Of a DNA stretch of 64,000 nucleotides, positions 1-9,389 are shown in pieces. The first letter of the stretch is position 1, and every line of letters starts with the position of its first letter. The notes beneath the pieces are model-generated. The model was not told the DNA's origin. It did not search any database and saw only the letters and a program-made list of their open reading frames with translations. This DNA is from Allolobophora icterica (taxonomy: Eukaryota; Annelida; Clitellata; Crassiclitellata; Lumbricidae): assembly GCA_963556255.1 (NCBI GenBank), contig OY744615.1, positions 15,264,037 to 15,328,036 of the forward strand, given 5' to 3'. The position numbers and the translations under genes were made by a program.

Positions 1-300
1 AGCCAGGTATCGAATTTGAGAAAACATGTACGGGATAGCATTGTTGATGAATGACACCAACGAGTCTGCGATGTAAGCCGCGCCAGTTGATGTAATCCTG
101 CCCTCCACAAGAAGGTAACTCTTAGAAGGCTGCGTGAAAATGTCTTGGTTCTGGATGTCTATCTGTATGGCCTGGCCGTTATTAATAGCCGCAGGGTTTT
201 GCGATTCATACTCGCGGTATTCAAACGATTCAATGCTATTGTCATCGGGCACCGCCGAAGCGATGTCCAACATTTCACTCGGCACGTCAAATGCCGCCAT
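1..300 (-). CDS. Polinton major capsid protein (hexon), N-terminal part, cut by window edge
   Basis: Translating the minus strand from the ATG at 300 gives an open frame of 100 codons to the window edge. It contains FEYREYESQN, IDIQNQDIFTQPSKSYLL and VEGRIT, followed by FINNAIPYMFSQIRY. This matches the N-terminus of the complete hexon in Element B (YEFHEYEPTARTNLN, LFSHPSESYLLFEGRLT), so I call it the double jelly-roll major capsid protein. The family forms the icosahedral shell of Polinton/adintovirus virions. The remaining three quarters lie to the left of the window. The start is followed on the genomic plus strand by AT-rich leader sequence and a 102-bp gap before the pVI-like gene. Confidence 0.82.
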   Translation of the reverse strand, partial: MAAFDVPSEMLDIASAVPDDNSIESFEYREYESQNPAAINNGQAIQIDIQNQDIFTQPSKSYLLVEGRITSTGAAYIADSLVSFINNAIPYMFSQIRYLA

Positions 301-402
301 TATTATAGCTAAAAAAGTTCAAGCTTCAATTATTAATCATGTTACAAATTAATTTCATATGTGGTGGGTTAAACATTTTGTTGCGTTTTGTCAATATTTT
401 TT

Positions 403-861
403 TCATTTTGCGAGAAACAGACCCCTACCACCACGACTCGGCTTTATAGTCTTGAAACCGGATCCAGCAATGCGGCTGTTTATGTCGGCCATTGTCGGAA
501 CAACGGGTGGCGGACTCACAGCCAGTTGTTTTAAGTATTCGATGCTCTTGTCGCTGAGCGCCTTCTCCAAAGGTGCGGGAACAACAGGCGCGGCAGATGA
601 GTTTTCATTTCGTAAATGAGCTTCATTTACGGCTGCAGCGCGTCTCGCTTTCACGGCATCAACAATTTGCCTGACGGCAGATGCTGTTGTGGCGCCGGCT
701 TTCGCGACATTACCAACCGCCTTGGCAACGTTTGTGATTGTGCCTCTATTCGCCGAAATGAAGGAGCCTGCACGGCCAAGGAAACCCGCGATTTTGGGTA
801 TCCAGTCGAAAAGTCCACCACCCACGACACGACGCCGCTTTTTAATTCCAAGAACAAACAT
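403..861 (-). CDS. pVI-like minor virion protein with GG cleavage site and lytic-type helix
   Basis: I start at the ATG at 861 rather than the upstream one at 891, because the N-terminus then matches its Element B counterpart and no longer overlaps the penton gene. The protein of about 152 residues opens with a basic cluster (IKKRRR) and then VVGG. Next comes an amphipathic stretch, GLFDWIPKIAGFLG, an alanine-rich helical region and a basic glycine-rich tail. In adenoviruses, pVI exposes an amphipathic lytic helix after cleavage by the viral protease near a (M/I/L)xGG site. The layout suggests the same role here: capsid interior protein and membrane disruption on entry. The assignment rests on architecture, not on alignable sequence. 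Confidence 0.6.
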   Translation of the reverse strand: MFVLGIKKRRRVVGGGLFDWIPKIAGFLGRAGSFISANRGTITNVAKAVGNVAKAGATTASAVRQIVDAVKARRAAAVNEAHLRNENSSAAPVVPAPLEKALSDKSIEYLKQLAVSPPPVVPTMADINSRIAGSGFKTIKPSRGGRGLFLAK

Positions 862-883
862 GAGAATATTTAAGTGTGAAAAT

Positions 884-1678
884 CTACGCACTGCGGATGT
901 GAAACCTTATAGTTACTGTCTCACCGCGGAGGTTTAATTGTTCACCATTCTGGTCGGTCAGCCACACACGAATGCCCTGTACGTTGCCAGCCGGTGCTAC
1001 TGGTAGGTACACTAGATTTTTTGGAGACTCGATTACCTTATAGCCGGGCGACACATCCGGGAAAAAACTGTAGATTACTGGCAGCTGGCTACCATTGCGA
1101 TACGATCCAGAGATAATGTCACAATTTACCAGGATCGTGTCCACCCGGAGAATATCGACTGGATTTTCTCCCTCTTTATAACCAATACCAAGCCTCTGAG
1201 GGTTAAAACCGAGCGTTTGCCTGATAGTAGATTGCGCCATATTTACTATATATTGGGCATTCGTTATCTTTACGAAGGCGCGTAGGGTAGATGCGTTAGC
1301 TCCTATAGTAATAGGAGAATTAAAGCCGAGCTGAGGAACACCTGTCGGCGGCAGATTTTGCTTTTCTATCTGCCGGCTGATTTCATCATTAATCTGTGCG
1401 ATCTCGTAGCTTCCGTCGGGCAAAATGATCGTCTTCCACGTCTGTCCATTGGTGGAGCTGTAGACGAACTTGTTATTTGTGCTGTCTATGTTCGGGATCG
1501 AGTTATAAGTTTCAAGATTGACCAAAGCAAGCTCAAAGCGTCTTTTTGGATCCAGGTACAGCGGTGGTGAGAAGGCCGTGGTCCACCCTGTAGTATCTGA
1601 GGAAACAACTATACTAAAATTTTCCTTAGGCTGCAAAAGTTCTCGAATTTCTTCGAGTAGTTTCTCTGAGTGTTCCAT
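884..1678 (-). CDS. Polinton minor capsid protein (penton)
   Basis: This is an intact frame of 264 residues. Diagnostic stretches shared with the Element B copy are LVNLETYNSIPNI, NNKFVYSS, PDGSYEIAQIN, LGFNPQRLG, YSFFPDVSPGYK with NLVYLP, LTDQNGEQLNLRGE and IRFHIR. This family is the single jelly-roll minor capsid protein that sits at the fivefold vertices of Polinton capsids. The N-terminal 20 residues (MEHSEKLLEEIRELL) look helical. The stop lies 22 bp before the pVI-like start and the ATG 10 bp after the stop of the next gene upstream, consistent with a compact late virion block. No lesion is seen. Confidence 0.85.
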   Translation of the reverse strand: MEHSEKLLEEIRELLQPKENFSIVVSSDTTGWTTAFSPPLYLDPKRRFELALVNLETYNSIPNIDSTNNKFVYSSTNGQTWKTIILPDGSYEIAQINDEISRQIEKQNLPPTGVPQLGFNSPITIGANASTLRAFVKITNAQYIVNMAQSTIRQTLGFNPQRLGIGYKEGENPVDILRVDTILVNCDIISGSYRNGSQLPVIYSFFPDVSPGYKVIESPKNLVYLPVAPAGNVQGIRVWLTDQNGEQLNLRGETVTIRFHIRSA

Positions 1679-1688
1679 CTTGTGTACT

Positions 1689-2792
1689 TTATTTTATGAG
1701 CATGTTTCTATTCAATTCGAGTGCCAGCTCTTTGGAGATCGCACCGGAACGCAGTAACTCGTCAAGAATGGCGGAGATTTCGTTGCCGAGACCAGTATTT
1801 CCCGCGGCCTTAGAGGCCACCAAAAGCTGCAACCTCTCTACCAGAGCGTTTGGGTCGTTGTAGAACTGCACCGCGCCGCCTCGAATCAGCTGGAACTTTT
1901 TGCTTTTCCGGCCATGAATGGGCAGACCAGACATCTGTACGAGCTTTTTGAAAGTTTCAATTGCCTGAGGCGAATATTGCTTAGTCTTAACGAAGCGTTT
2001 CGTTAACAGGCTGAACAATGACTCATCGGCAGGAGCTTCGAGCACCAGGTTCCCACCTTTAAACACTCTTAGTCTACCAGCAGACAGCGCGACGGGGTCG
2101 ACGGGGAGCTCACCCAAGGCGCTACCTTGTAATTTAAGGGGAACGGCTGGGACACTGAAACCCTTTCCCTTTTTGATGAGGCTGTGGCCCGCTAGCAGTG
2201 TATGGATTCGCTTTTTATATTCCCTTAGGGCTTCGATATCTGCAGTCACCTCATCTACCTTTTCTTCGTCTCCTTGCTTATTGGCTTTCCTTTTCTCTTT
2301 GCCCAGGGTGTGGCGATTATAGTGATTTACCTCACCGATTATCTTTTCAGCACCTGCAATGTCGGCTAAATCGAGCTCGCTCGGAGGTTTAAACCCATGC
2401 CGTGTGATTGCCGCGACGTTGAGATATTTGTTTGGATCTACTAACAATGCGGGGGGAATTCGGGATGTTGGAAGCGCTGGAAGGGCTGGAGCAGCTGCTG
2501 TTCCTGCGGAATCACCGAACAAAGCTGCTATCGGGTTATAATTAGCAGACTCTGAAATCTGTGCTGGCAAATCCTGTAAAGCGCTGGTAACTTTCTGCAG
2601 CTCCTTAGACGTAGCCGCCTGGGATTCAGCCGTGGCTGTGGCGATTGGTTTGAAAAGCTTTGCCGCATCGTACTGAAGGTTGGCTTCACCGAGCTTCTCA
2701 TCCACAAAACGCTGTCTCAGTCGATTTCTCCGAGCTAAATAATCCTGAGTCAAGGCGTCTCGCTCCTGTTTAGAAGAAACCTTTGTCCACAT
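1689..2792 (-). CDS. Conserved Polinton protein of unknown function (A copy)
   Basis: The frame is intact, 367 residues. The N-terminal third is charged and helical (ALTQDYLARRNRLRQRF, then LFKPIATATAESQAATSKEL), probably coiled coil. A middle alanine/proline-rich part follows. The C-terminal 60 residues are best conserved with the Element B counterpart: NDPNALVERLQLL, AGNTGLGNEISAILDELL, GAISKELALELN. A sequence IRGG|A near residue 310 fits the adenain consensus (M/I/L)xGG-x. It sits next to penton and ATPase, so a structural or assembly role is likely, but no catalytic motif is visible and I do not assign one. Confidence 0.72.
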   Translation of the reverse strand: MWTKVSSKQERDALTQDYLARRNRLRQRFVDEKLGEANLQYDAAKLFKPIATATAESQAATSKELQKVTSALQDLPAQISESANYNPIAALFGDSAGTAAAPALPALPTSRIPPALLVDPNKYLNVAAITRHGFKPPSELDLADIAGAEKIIGEVNHYNRHTLGKEKRKANKQGDEEKVDEVTADIEALREYKKRIHTLLAGHSLIKKGKGFSVPAVPLKLQGSALGELPVDPVALSAGRLRVFKGGNLVLEAPADESLFSLLTKRFVKTKQYSPQAIETFKKLVQMSGLPIHGRKSKKFQLIRGGAVQFYNDPNALVERLQLLVASKAAGNTGLGNEISAILDELLRSGAISKELALELNRNMLIK

Positions 2793-2832
2793 CGTGGTTG
2801 TATGTCGACTATATCTTGCCTATATTGTGTCT

Positions 2833-3519
2833 TTAAATACTTGCCTTGGGCTTATAGAAGCGATCGAACCCGCAACGATATTTTCCATCGTACACCTTGG
2901 ACGTCAAATCTATGACTGCGAATCCATATGGTTGGGCAGCACACTCGCTGAAGAACGTACGGAACTCATCGAAAGACATGTCGCCGCCTACGAACGTATC
3001 GTGAATGGCTCGCAAATTTTTGCTGTCTTGGTTGAAGAGGACGATAAGATTAGCATTGTCACGGATCGCTTGCTTGGGAATGCGGAAGTAATTTTGAGTT
3101 AAGTAGAAGCAGTCCGCGCCACCGTGTCGACCCATAGTGAAATACCTTTCGATGGGCGACTGTTTTTCAAGCATGACGTCATCGAAAACTAGAAGGCTTC
3201 TGGCATTCTTATTTAATGATTCAACTGGAACTATTTCATCTGAACAAGAGTGAAAGGAAGCCACTTCCTTCCCGGCAACCTTTTCGAGTTCTGTTATCCA
3301 GTCCCGGAGGAACTGATATTTTTCCTGTCCCAGAGACTTCGAGTATAGATACAGCCGGTCAAAACGTAGATACCCCTTTTTCAGAAGGAGGTTGAGCAGT
3401 AGGTTTGTTTTCCCACATCCGCTAGGCCCACAGATTATACACCGTATGCTGGATGGCAACAACCAATGGTGGTGTTTTTTCCCATCGTCGGCTTCGAGAT
3501 CGAAATTTGTTATTTCCAT
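2833..3519 (-). CDS. FtsK/HerA-type genome-packaging ATPase (A32-like), A copy
   Basis: I choose the ATG at 3,519 (MEITNFDLEADD) instead of the longer frame from 3,666, because it aligns with the Element B start and leaves a short divergent promoter. Walker A is GPSGCGKT at residues 31-38 and Walker B is LLVFDD near residue 110. The C-terminus has the typical YGFAVIDLTSK with GKYRCGFDRFY. The family pumps DNA into capsids of Polintons, virophages and poxviruses. The length (228 residues) is normal and the frame is intact. It is transcribed divergently from the PLA2-integrase gene, as in Element B. Confidence 0.9.
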   Translation of the reverse strand: MEITNFDLEADDGKKHHHWLLPSSIRCIICGPSGCGKTNLLLNLLLKKGYLRFDRLYLYSKSLGQEKYQFLRDWITELEKVAGKEVASFHSCSDEIVPVESLNKNARSLLVFDDVMLEKQSPIERYFTMGRHGGADCFYLTQNYFRIPKQAIRDNANLIVLFNQDSKNLRAIHDTFVGGDMSFDEFRTFFSECAAQPYGFAVIDLTSKVYDGKYRCGFDRFYKPKASI

Positions 3520-3557
3520 ATAGAGACAACGAGTTATGATTGTATTCAACGAACACA
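3520..3557. promoter_or_regulatory. Compact divergent intergenic region, ATPase / PLA2-integrase (A)
   Basis: Only 38 bp separate the ATG of the ATPase (minus) from the first ATG of the PLA2-integrase ORF (plus). Element B has the same divergent pair with a 34-bp gap. Any promoter signals must lie here or inside the coding regions. I see no clear TATA box. Confidence 0.4.
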
Positions 3558-5180
3558 ATGTATTGCCTACGATGTAAGAAACATACTGAGACTTCAAATG
3601 AAACAATCGTCGAGTTACGAAACGGTCGGCCAGCCAAGAAGGGAACCTGTGCCGTCTGCGGTGCAAAGAAGAGCCAAATTTTGCCTTCTAAAGTGCGAAA
3701 GACTGGAGGTTCTCTACTGAATAGGGCCCTCAACGCTCTACCTCTACCAGAAATGCATATGAGCCTTCCATCCGGTATGTCTTCGGAAGATAATCCGGGA
3801 GGTTCTTTTCAGAACACGGGAAAGTACTCTTACTGTGGACCATTCACAAAACTCGACAAACGGCTGTCACAGCGATATCACGGTGTTAATCAGCTCGACC
3901 GTGCGTGCCTCCACCACGATGTGGCTTACGCAGTTCATAAAGATACTCCGGGGCGTAACCACGCAGATGACATCCTCGCTGCAGCCGCGTCGAAGATCGC
4001 ACTCACCGATGAAACTCCGGATTATGAGAAGAAGGATGCGCGGCTGGTATCGGCCATTATGTCAGCGAAGTCGAGGCTGGGGATGGGTGTCAACGAGCCA
4101 GCGAAAACGCAAATGAAATTCATTTGTGTATGTGTTTACCTGTTTGTAATATATAGTATTACTGAAATGTCTAAGCACCTTTCAGCCGTCTATTACAGCC
4201 CTAGAGGTTACTGGCGAGGTAAGGCTGCGGTGAAGAAACTAGCCTCAGCCGCCAAAGTTTCCGAGGCGGAGGCTCGTGATTGGCTGAAGAAACAAGCTGT
4301 GTGGCAGATTTATCTACCCGTTCCTCGCCCCATACCGCATCCAAAGTTTGAGGAAAATCGACCAAACGCCGTACACCAAGCCGATCTCTTGTTTTTACCT
4401 CACGATAAAGTAGGTCGAAAGACTTATAAATACGCTCTCACTGTTGTTGATGTTGCCTCACGATACAAAGAAGCTGAACCGTTAATAAACAAAAGTGCGA
4501 CCGAAGTCGCCGCCGCTTTAAGCCGGATCTATAAGAGGGGTCCATTGACTTGGCCTCGACTTCTTCAGGTCGACCCTGGCCGCGAATTTATGGGTGATTT
4601 TACACCGTTGCTGGCGAAGCACGACGTTCTTGTAAGACGCGGACAGGCCGCAAATCATCGCCAACAGGGCATCGTTGAACGCTTTAACCGTACTCTAGCT
4701 GAGCGACTTTTCGGTGCCCAGTACGCTCAGGAATTGCTCCTGGCTGCAAGGGGGTCATCCGAACGGTCGGTGGAATGGGTTCGCCGGTTGCCCGAAGTTG
4801 TGGCTGCACTAAACGATGAGCCGACGCGCTTGCTCGACATGAAGCCGGTTGAAGCGATGAAAGCTGCTAAAGTGACACAGAAGCCCTCTCATTCACAAAT
4901 GAAAACTCGTTTGTGGGGAATGGATGAGCCTATTCTTGGACACGACGTTCTCGTTCGATATTTGTACGCTCCCGGCGAGCTCGAGGGTGGTAGCAAACGA
5001 GCCACCGACCCTAACTGGTCGCTCACCATCCACGCTATTTTGGATGTTGTTCGGCGGGCTGGCCAACCGGCTTTATACCATCTAGTTGATGGGCCTGGCC
5101 GCGGGTTTGTACGAGAGGAGCTGATTCTGGTGCCTATGGGCACTGAGTTACCCCCCGATAGAATACTCAACCGTCGTTGA
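3558..5180 (+). CDS. Zinc ribbon-PLA2-integrase ORF (A copy)
   Basis: The upstream in-frame codon at 3,540 is TTG, so I start at the ATG at 3,558 (MYCLRCKKHTET). Residues 1-34 form a CxxC...CxxC zinc ribbon. Residues 90-140 resemble the parvovirus/virus-type phospholipase A2 domain: calcium loop YCGPFTKL and catalytic CLHHDVAY. A hydrophobic linker (about 186-203) follows. From M204 (MSKHLSAVYY) comes a retrovirus-like integrase with D276, D339 and E374 (34 residues between the last two), and a C-terminal beta domain ending GRGFVREELILVP, without a chromodomain. PLA2 would breach membranes during entry and integrase would insert the DNA. The integrase may instead start alone at M204. The 3' end overlaps the polymerase gene tail to tail by 14 bp. 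Confidence 0.82.
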   Translation: MYCLRCKKHTETSNETIVELRNGRPAKKGTCAVCGAKKSQILPSKVRKTGGSLLNRALNALPLPEMHMSLPSGMSSEDNPGGSFQNTGKYSYCGPFTKLDKRLSQRYHGVNQLDRACLHHDVAYAVHKDTPGRNHADDILAAAASKIALTDETPDYEKKDARLVSAIMSAKSRLGMGVNEPAKTQMKFICVCVYLFVIYSITEMSKHLSAVYYSPRGYWRGKAAVKKLASAAKVSEAEARDWLKKQAVWQIYLPVPRPIPHPKFEENRPNAVHQADLLFLPHDKVGRKTYKYALTVVDVASRYKEAEPLINKSATEVAAALSRIYKRGPLTWPRLLQVDPGREFMGDFTPLLAKHDVLVRRGQAANHRQQGIVERFNRTLAERLFGAQYAQELLLAARGSSERSVEWVRRLPEVVAALNDEPTRLLDMKPVEAMKAAKVTQKPSHSQMKTRLWGMDEPILGHDVLVRYLYAPGELEGGSKRATDPNWSLTIHAILDVVRRAGQPALYHLVDGPGRGFVREELILVPMGTELPPDRILNRR

Positions 5181-8100
5181 TTTTGTAGTGCCCGTATGCC
5201 AGCGTTGTTATCCCGTCCGGAGATATCCACTTTTTTGTGTCTAATGGAGAGAGGCTGATCTTATTCTGCTCGTACACTCCGATCTGGTGGTCGTGGCTTC
5301 GAATCACGACTTGTGTGTGCCGCATCTCTTCTCGTTCGAACAGGCATTCCTTGTATAGCTCGTGGTGCAGATCCTTCTTCACAACTGCTCTCTGAACGCC
5401 TTTTGCTTTCCTGATCTCTGAACCACCCGATTTTAAGATCGAGTACATCTTCGGACGCAATCCTACGAATTGGGCTATGGCCACTCCGTTACATTCATCC
5501 TTGAACTTGCCCACGACTTTCTTGTTCTCGACGTCGTAGTATGGGCTGTCTCTAGGAAACTCGGAGAGGTCGTATAGGTGTTTTTTATTCCACATATCGG
5601 CATAGGCGTTCGGAGTCTCCACCTGAAATAAGAGGCTATCTGTGTCTGTATATAGCAACTGGGCTTTTTCTCCGTACTCGTTTTTCACATCGTTGTACCA
5701 GAAGTCGTACATCAGATGCTTGCTGAGGTCGAGGACAGCCTGGCCGACATATACAGGTCTGTTTAACTTGAGCTTGTTCTTCAAACTGTGAATCGCGGCG
5801 AGTTGGTCGTTGAAGATTTTGTGCGATATGTAGGCCGGGTCCGCAATTAGTTTACGAAGTTTGTCAACTTTTGAGGTCGGGACCAGGTTGACCTCTTTTT
5901 CTAAGATTTTCCATGGTCTTTCCAAAGACCGCATTATTAGCCAGCTTGAAGAAATCCTTCTCAAATTCCGACGTTGCCTTCGCCCTCAATTTTGTATTCA
6001 TCTCGATATATGGAGCCATCCATGCCTCCTGTCTAAACTTAATAACACGATGAATTTTAGAAACTCGTAGGCCCAACGAGTGGTAGAGTTTGAGATTTCT
6101 ATAATGGACCACATACCGCTCCTTAGGTCGTAGGCTTGGTACTAACTTCACATGCTTTGTGAACTTGCCTCCCAACTCGTTCATAAGCACATTCTGATAG
6201 TCACTCAACCACCCCTCTTGGACTGTCAGGGTCTCCGGTGCTAAGGGATAGTCGCTATGTGATTCGTGGAGGTGCTCCGGGTACCCGAGATCGACTTCAA
6301 GTAGGAAGCCTTCAGGCGCGTCATCTGGAGTTTCCAACACTTCGTCGAGAGTAGGACTTTCCCAGCTAAATCCTCCAACTGGTAGTGGCTGTTGCATCGC
6401 CCAGCCGTAAAGATTATTCGCGTCGAGGTACATGATCCAGTTGTCTGGCTTCGTGGTATCGTAGTCGGGGCATTGCGGGTTGTTGGCTTTTGCGAAGCGC
6501 TTAGATACCATCGAGATTCCACCTCGGAGACCTTTCTCTACGAACAAATGCATATCTATATCGGTTAAAAGTTCGAGCTCGATTTTTGTCTTTTTCAACA
6601 AAGCGTCCCAGGCCATTCCTGGCAGGCTGAAGTAATTTGCCGGATCTAAACTGTAGTGCTTCATCGATGTGTCTCTGAAGGTCTCGAATACATCGGCTAA
6701 TAGAAGTACATCCGTGCGGAGATACAAGTCGTGATAATCGCCCAGAGTTTTACAATCAAACTCGTTCCATACTCGTTGGGCGTGTTCATAATCCACATCA
6801 GAGATATTCTCTCGGGACAGCCTGCTGTAGAACGCTTCTTTGGGTGGAAGTCGGTCTTCGCCGAAGCGGTGGTAATCGTCAATGTGCTCGTAACAATATA
6901 CGCCCTTTCGCCTCAAAAGATCTAGTTTTGTCCCATCATTGTGAACGAAATTTTCCTTTATATACGCCGTTGTGACTTTCAGATCCTCAAGCGACAGATT
7001 TCCTGATAATTTATCCAACGAGCTGTTTAGAAACTGGAGACTATCAATGAACTGCAGTTGTCCAATGTTAAATGTCATGTATTTCTCCATATTGTTTGGG
7101 ATGCAGTTAATTTCAGTTTTTTCATCCTGTGCGGCTTCACAGCCTCCGATCGCTTGCATGATGAGATGGCTGTCGTAGCCTCGCAGATTGTGGAAGACCA
7201 CTGGTACCTTACACTTATCTGGATATATTCTAAGTTTGAGGTTGCAGGCGTTATGAGCGGCACCTCGATACTTACCGGTAATGTGACAGTGGTCGCGAAC
7301 TCTATCCGCTTCGAGAGCATTTCCGCAGATGTGACATTCGATAGCCTCGCGGAATGATTGGCGATCAACTGCTGACATAACCATCTTAGCTGGGGTGGCC
7401 AGTCTTTGTTTGATAGAGGCCAGCTCGCCTTGTAATCGTTACAGGAACTCTTGCACGGCGTTCTCTCCACGATATAAAACTGGTTTCTTCGTGCGGCCGT
7501 CGCATCGAACCACTATGTAACAGAAGCTGCATGGTTTCTGCTCAGCTATCTGTCTTGTATTGCTCTCGTTAGGGTTCATGGCCGCATTGATGACTGGCAC
7601 GTTCAACGCCTCGAAGTCTGCGTAAACGATATACGGAGTGCGCATCTGTTTGTGATGGTTCTGGAATTTGAGGATATTTTCATCCTCTTTTGGCATCTCA
7701 ATTCGCTGAGGCTTCTCACTGATACCCTGGCAATCTTTGATATGGGCATCCAGGAAGTCTTGTCTACAGAATATGTGTAGGCAGCGACGACATGGATGCT
7801 TTCGTCCTTCAAATTTGCTGTTTTTATAAAGCATGCGGGCTAGATCCTTGATCCAGACATAGTGATAATTCTGTAAAGGAAAATTTTCATTTACATCGCT
7901 GGCCAACAGTAGAAGATCAATATTGTGAACTCTAGTCTCGGTTGAGACATGGATTGGATACAAAGCTTTATCCCACCCGAAGACCGATACGGATACCATA
8001 GGGTTCTGACGTTCGAACTTACCAATATCAGTGACCTTCACTGGAAATTCTATACCGTCGAAGTTTAGCTCCTGAAGGTGGGCCTGATACTTATTGGGGC

Positions 8101-8920
8101 GATTCGGATTTTGATCTGCTGGGTACATTGCGCTTAGTATGGCCCACTCGAAGCAGCGGTTATCTTCATTCTTGACATTAATAACCGTGCGAGGGGGTAT
8201 ATACTTTGGTGTGGGAAAATAGCTCTTACCTCGGAAAGGCTTATATCTTGCAAAACTGAGGTCTAGCGCCACGACCCGCTTCACTCTCCACCCTGATCCC
8301 TCATTGGTGTACTCTTCGAGGAGTTTTAGTACTTCGGCCTTGGCCTTCCGTATAATCCCCTGGATTTTCCCCGCATTGGTAATTGGCACTGCTTTGCTTC
8401 GAAAGTAGGCCGTATTGGTAATAGTACCTGGGGTTGCGTTTCCGTTGTACACCATATCAACGGTCGGTGCCAACTTTTCCAAATCAACCGTTAGCACTTG
8501 CGAGTATTTTAAACCGCCATTTTTCAAGAGCTCTTCGTTTAACTGCGACTCAATGTTGTGCTCCATTGCACTCAAGAAAGCCAACGCATCTCCTTCCAGC
8601 CTGTGATTAAGCGGCACTTCAGCACGGAAGTCTCTCAGATGCTGATTGGCGAGCTCTCTGTGCGCTAGAAAGGGTGGTGGTCCACCTCTATCCTTCTTAT
8701 TTAGGAGTGGGTCGAATTCTGTCAGGAGGGCCTTACGTTTTGCCCCTCTGTGCTTACGCGCTGGAGGAATTGGCCTTGGAAGCAGTGGCTGTAGTAAGCG
8801 CCTTTTGACTGCATCTGGGATTGGTTCGTCTAAGATATTTTGTAGAACGGCTCGAAGAGCTGGGGGACCGGTAAACTCACCCAACAATTGTTCAATTTTT
8901 TCATTCGTAGACAATGCCAT
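5167..8920 (-). pseudogene. Protein-primed DNA polymerase B, broken by two frame changes (A copy)
   Basis: Three minus-strand frames together cover one family-B polymerase of the protein-primed type: 7,439-8,920 (exonuclease motif YADFEAL near 7,615), the middle frame (read from before 7,384 down to 5,864) and 5,167 to about 5,964. The middle frame carries the endonuclease-VII-like zinc motif CHICGNALEADRVRDHCH, exonuclease motif FHNLRGYDSH, polymerase motif A YLDANNLYGWAM and motif B FFKLANNAVFGKT. The last frame carries motif C YTDTDSL. Breaks lie at about 7,430-7,440 and 5,895-5,910. The catalytic motifs remain, so the breaks are recent or assembly errors. The gene would copy the element by protein priming. 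Confidence 0.88.
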
Positions 8921-9080
8921 AGTTATAAATTATTTTATATTACTATGGCAAACTTTTCTTTAATATAATAATTATATCATTTGTTCAAAATGAAATTTTG
9001 TTTACTGATATTCGATTGACGCTTGCTCATCTGTATTACCTCAATACAATAACTATATCATTTGTTCAAATGATAATTTT
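8921..9080. repeat. Intergenic stretch with decayed duplicate of the zinc-protein 3' end
   Basis: The motif ATATCATTTGTTCAAA followed by an ACTGATAT box and GACGCTT occurs at about 8,972-9,030 and again at about 9,053-9,112. The second copy is the 3' end of the zinc-protein gene; the first is a diverged tandem copy in noncoding DNA. Confidence 0.5.
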
Positions 9081-9389
9081 TTATTCTACTGATATATTTG
9101 ATAGTCGCTTCCATTCTTTATTAAATTCACGGACTAGCCCACCTCGTCGAGCTCTGAAATATTTAGCGAAATAACCACACTTCATACACTCACCTAAGTG
9201 GTTTTTGATACCCCTTCCACATTTAGCGCACGGTCTTGTCCCACAACCGTTTCGCAGTCGTGCTAAATGCTTGAAACAGTACTCCCCAATGCATCTGTGA
9301 CAGCAGAGAGTTGTTTTGCCTATCATAAGCCATTTGCAAAAGTTTTGCCCCAACATTATGTTTTTTGATGTATACCACAACCTATTCAT
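9081..9389 (-). CDS. Small cysteine-rich zinc protein near the element end
   Basis: The frame of 102 residues contains CCHRCIGEYC, CGTRPCAKCGRG and CMKCGYF, giving several CxxC knuckles with a histidine, followed by a basic helix (FRARRGGLVREFNKEWKR). The real start may be the second methionine (residue 12). It is the outermost gene of Element A. A DNA- or RNA-binding early regulator is plausible but is inference; I do not recognise a named family. Confidence 0.5.
   Translation of the reverse strand: MNRLWYTSKNIMLGQNFCKWLMIGKTTLCCHRCIGEYCFKHLARLRNGCGTRPCAKCGRGIKNHLGECMKCGYFAKYFRARRGGLVREFNKEWKRLSNISVE

Noticed and set aside
3540..3557. Upstream extension of the PLA2-integrase ORF
   Set aside because: Begins with TTG; the first ATG (3,558) gives the conserved MYC start.
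3422..3733. 103-codon frame opposite the zinc ribbon
   Set aside because: Shadow; the ATPase and PLA2-integrase frames explain the region.
7075..7470. 131-codon minus frame
   Set aside because: Shadow of the polymerase gene in another frame.
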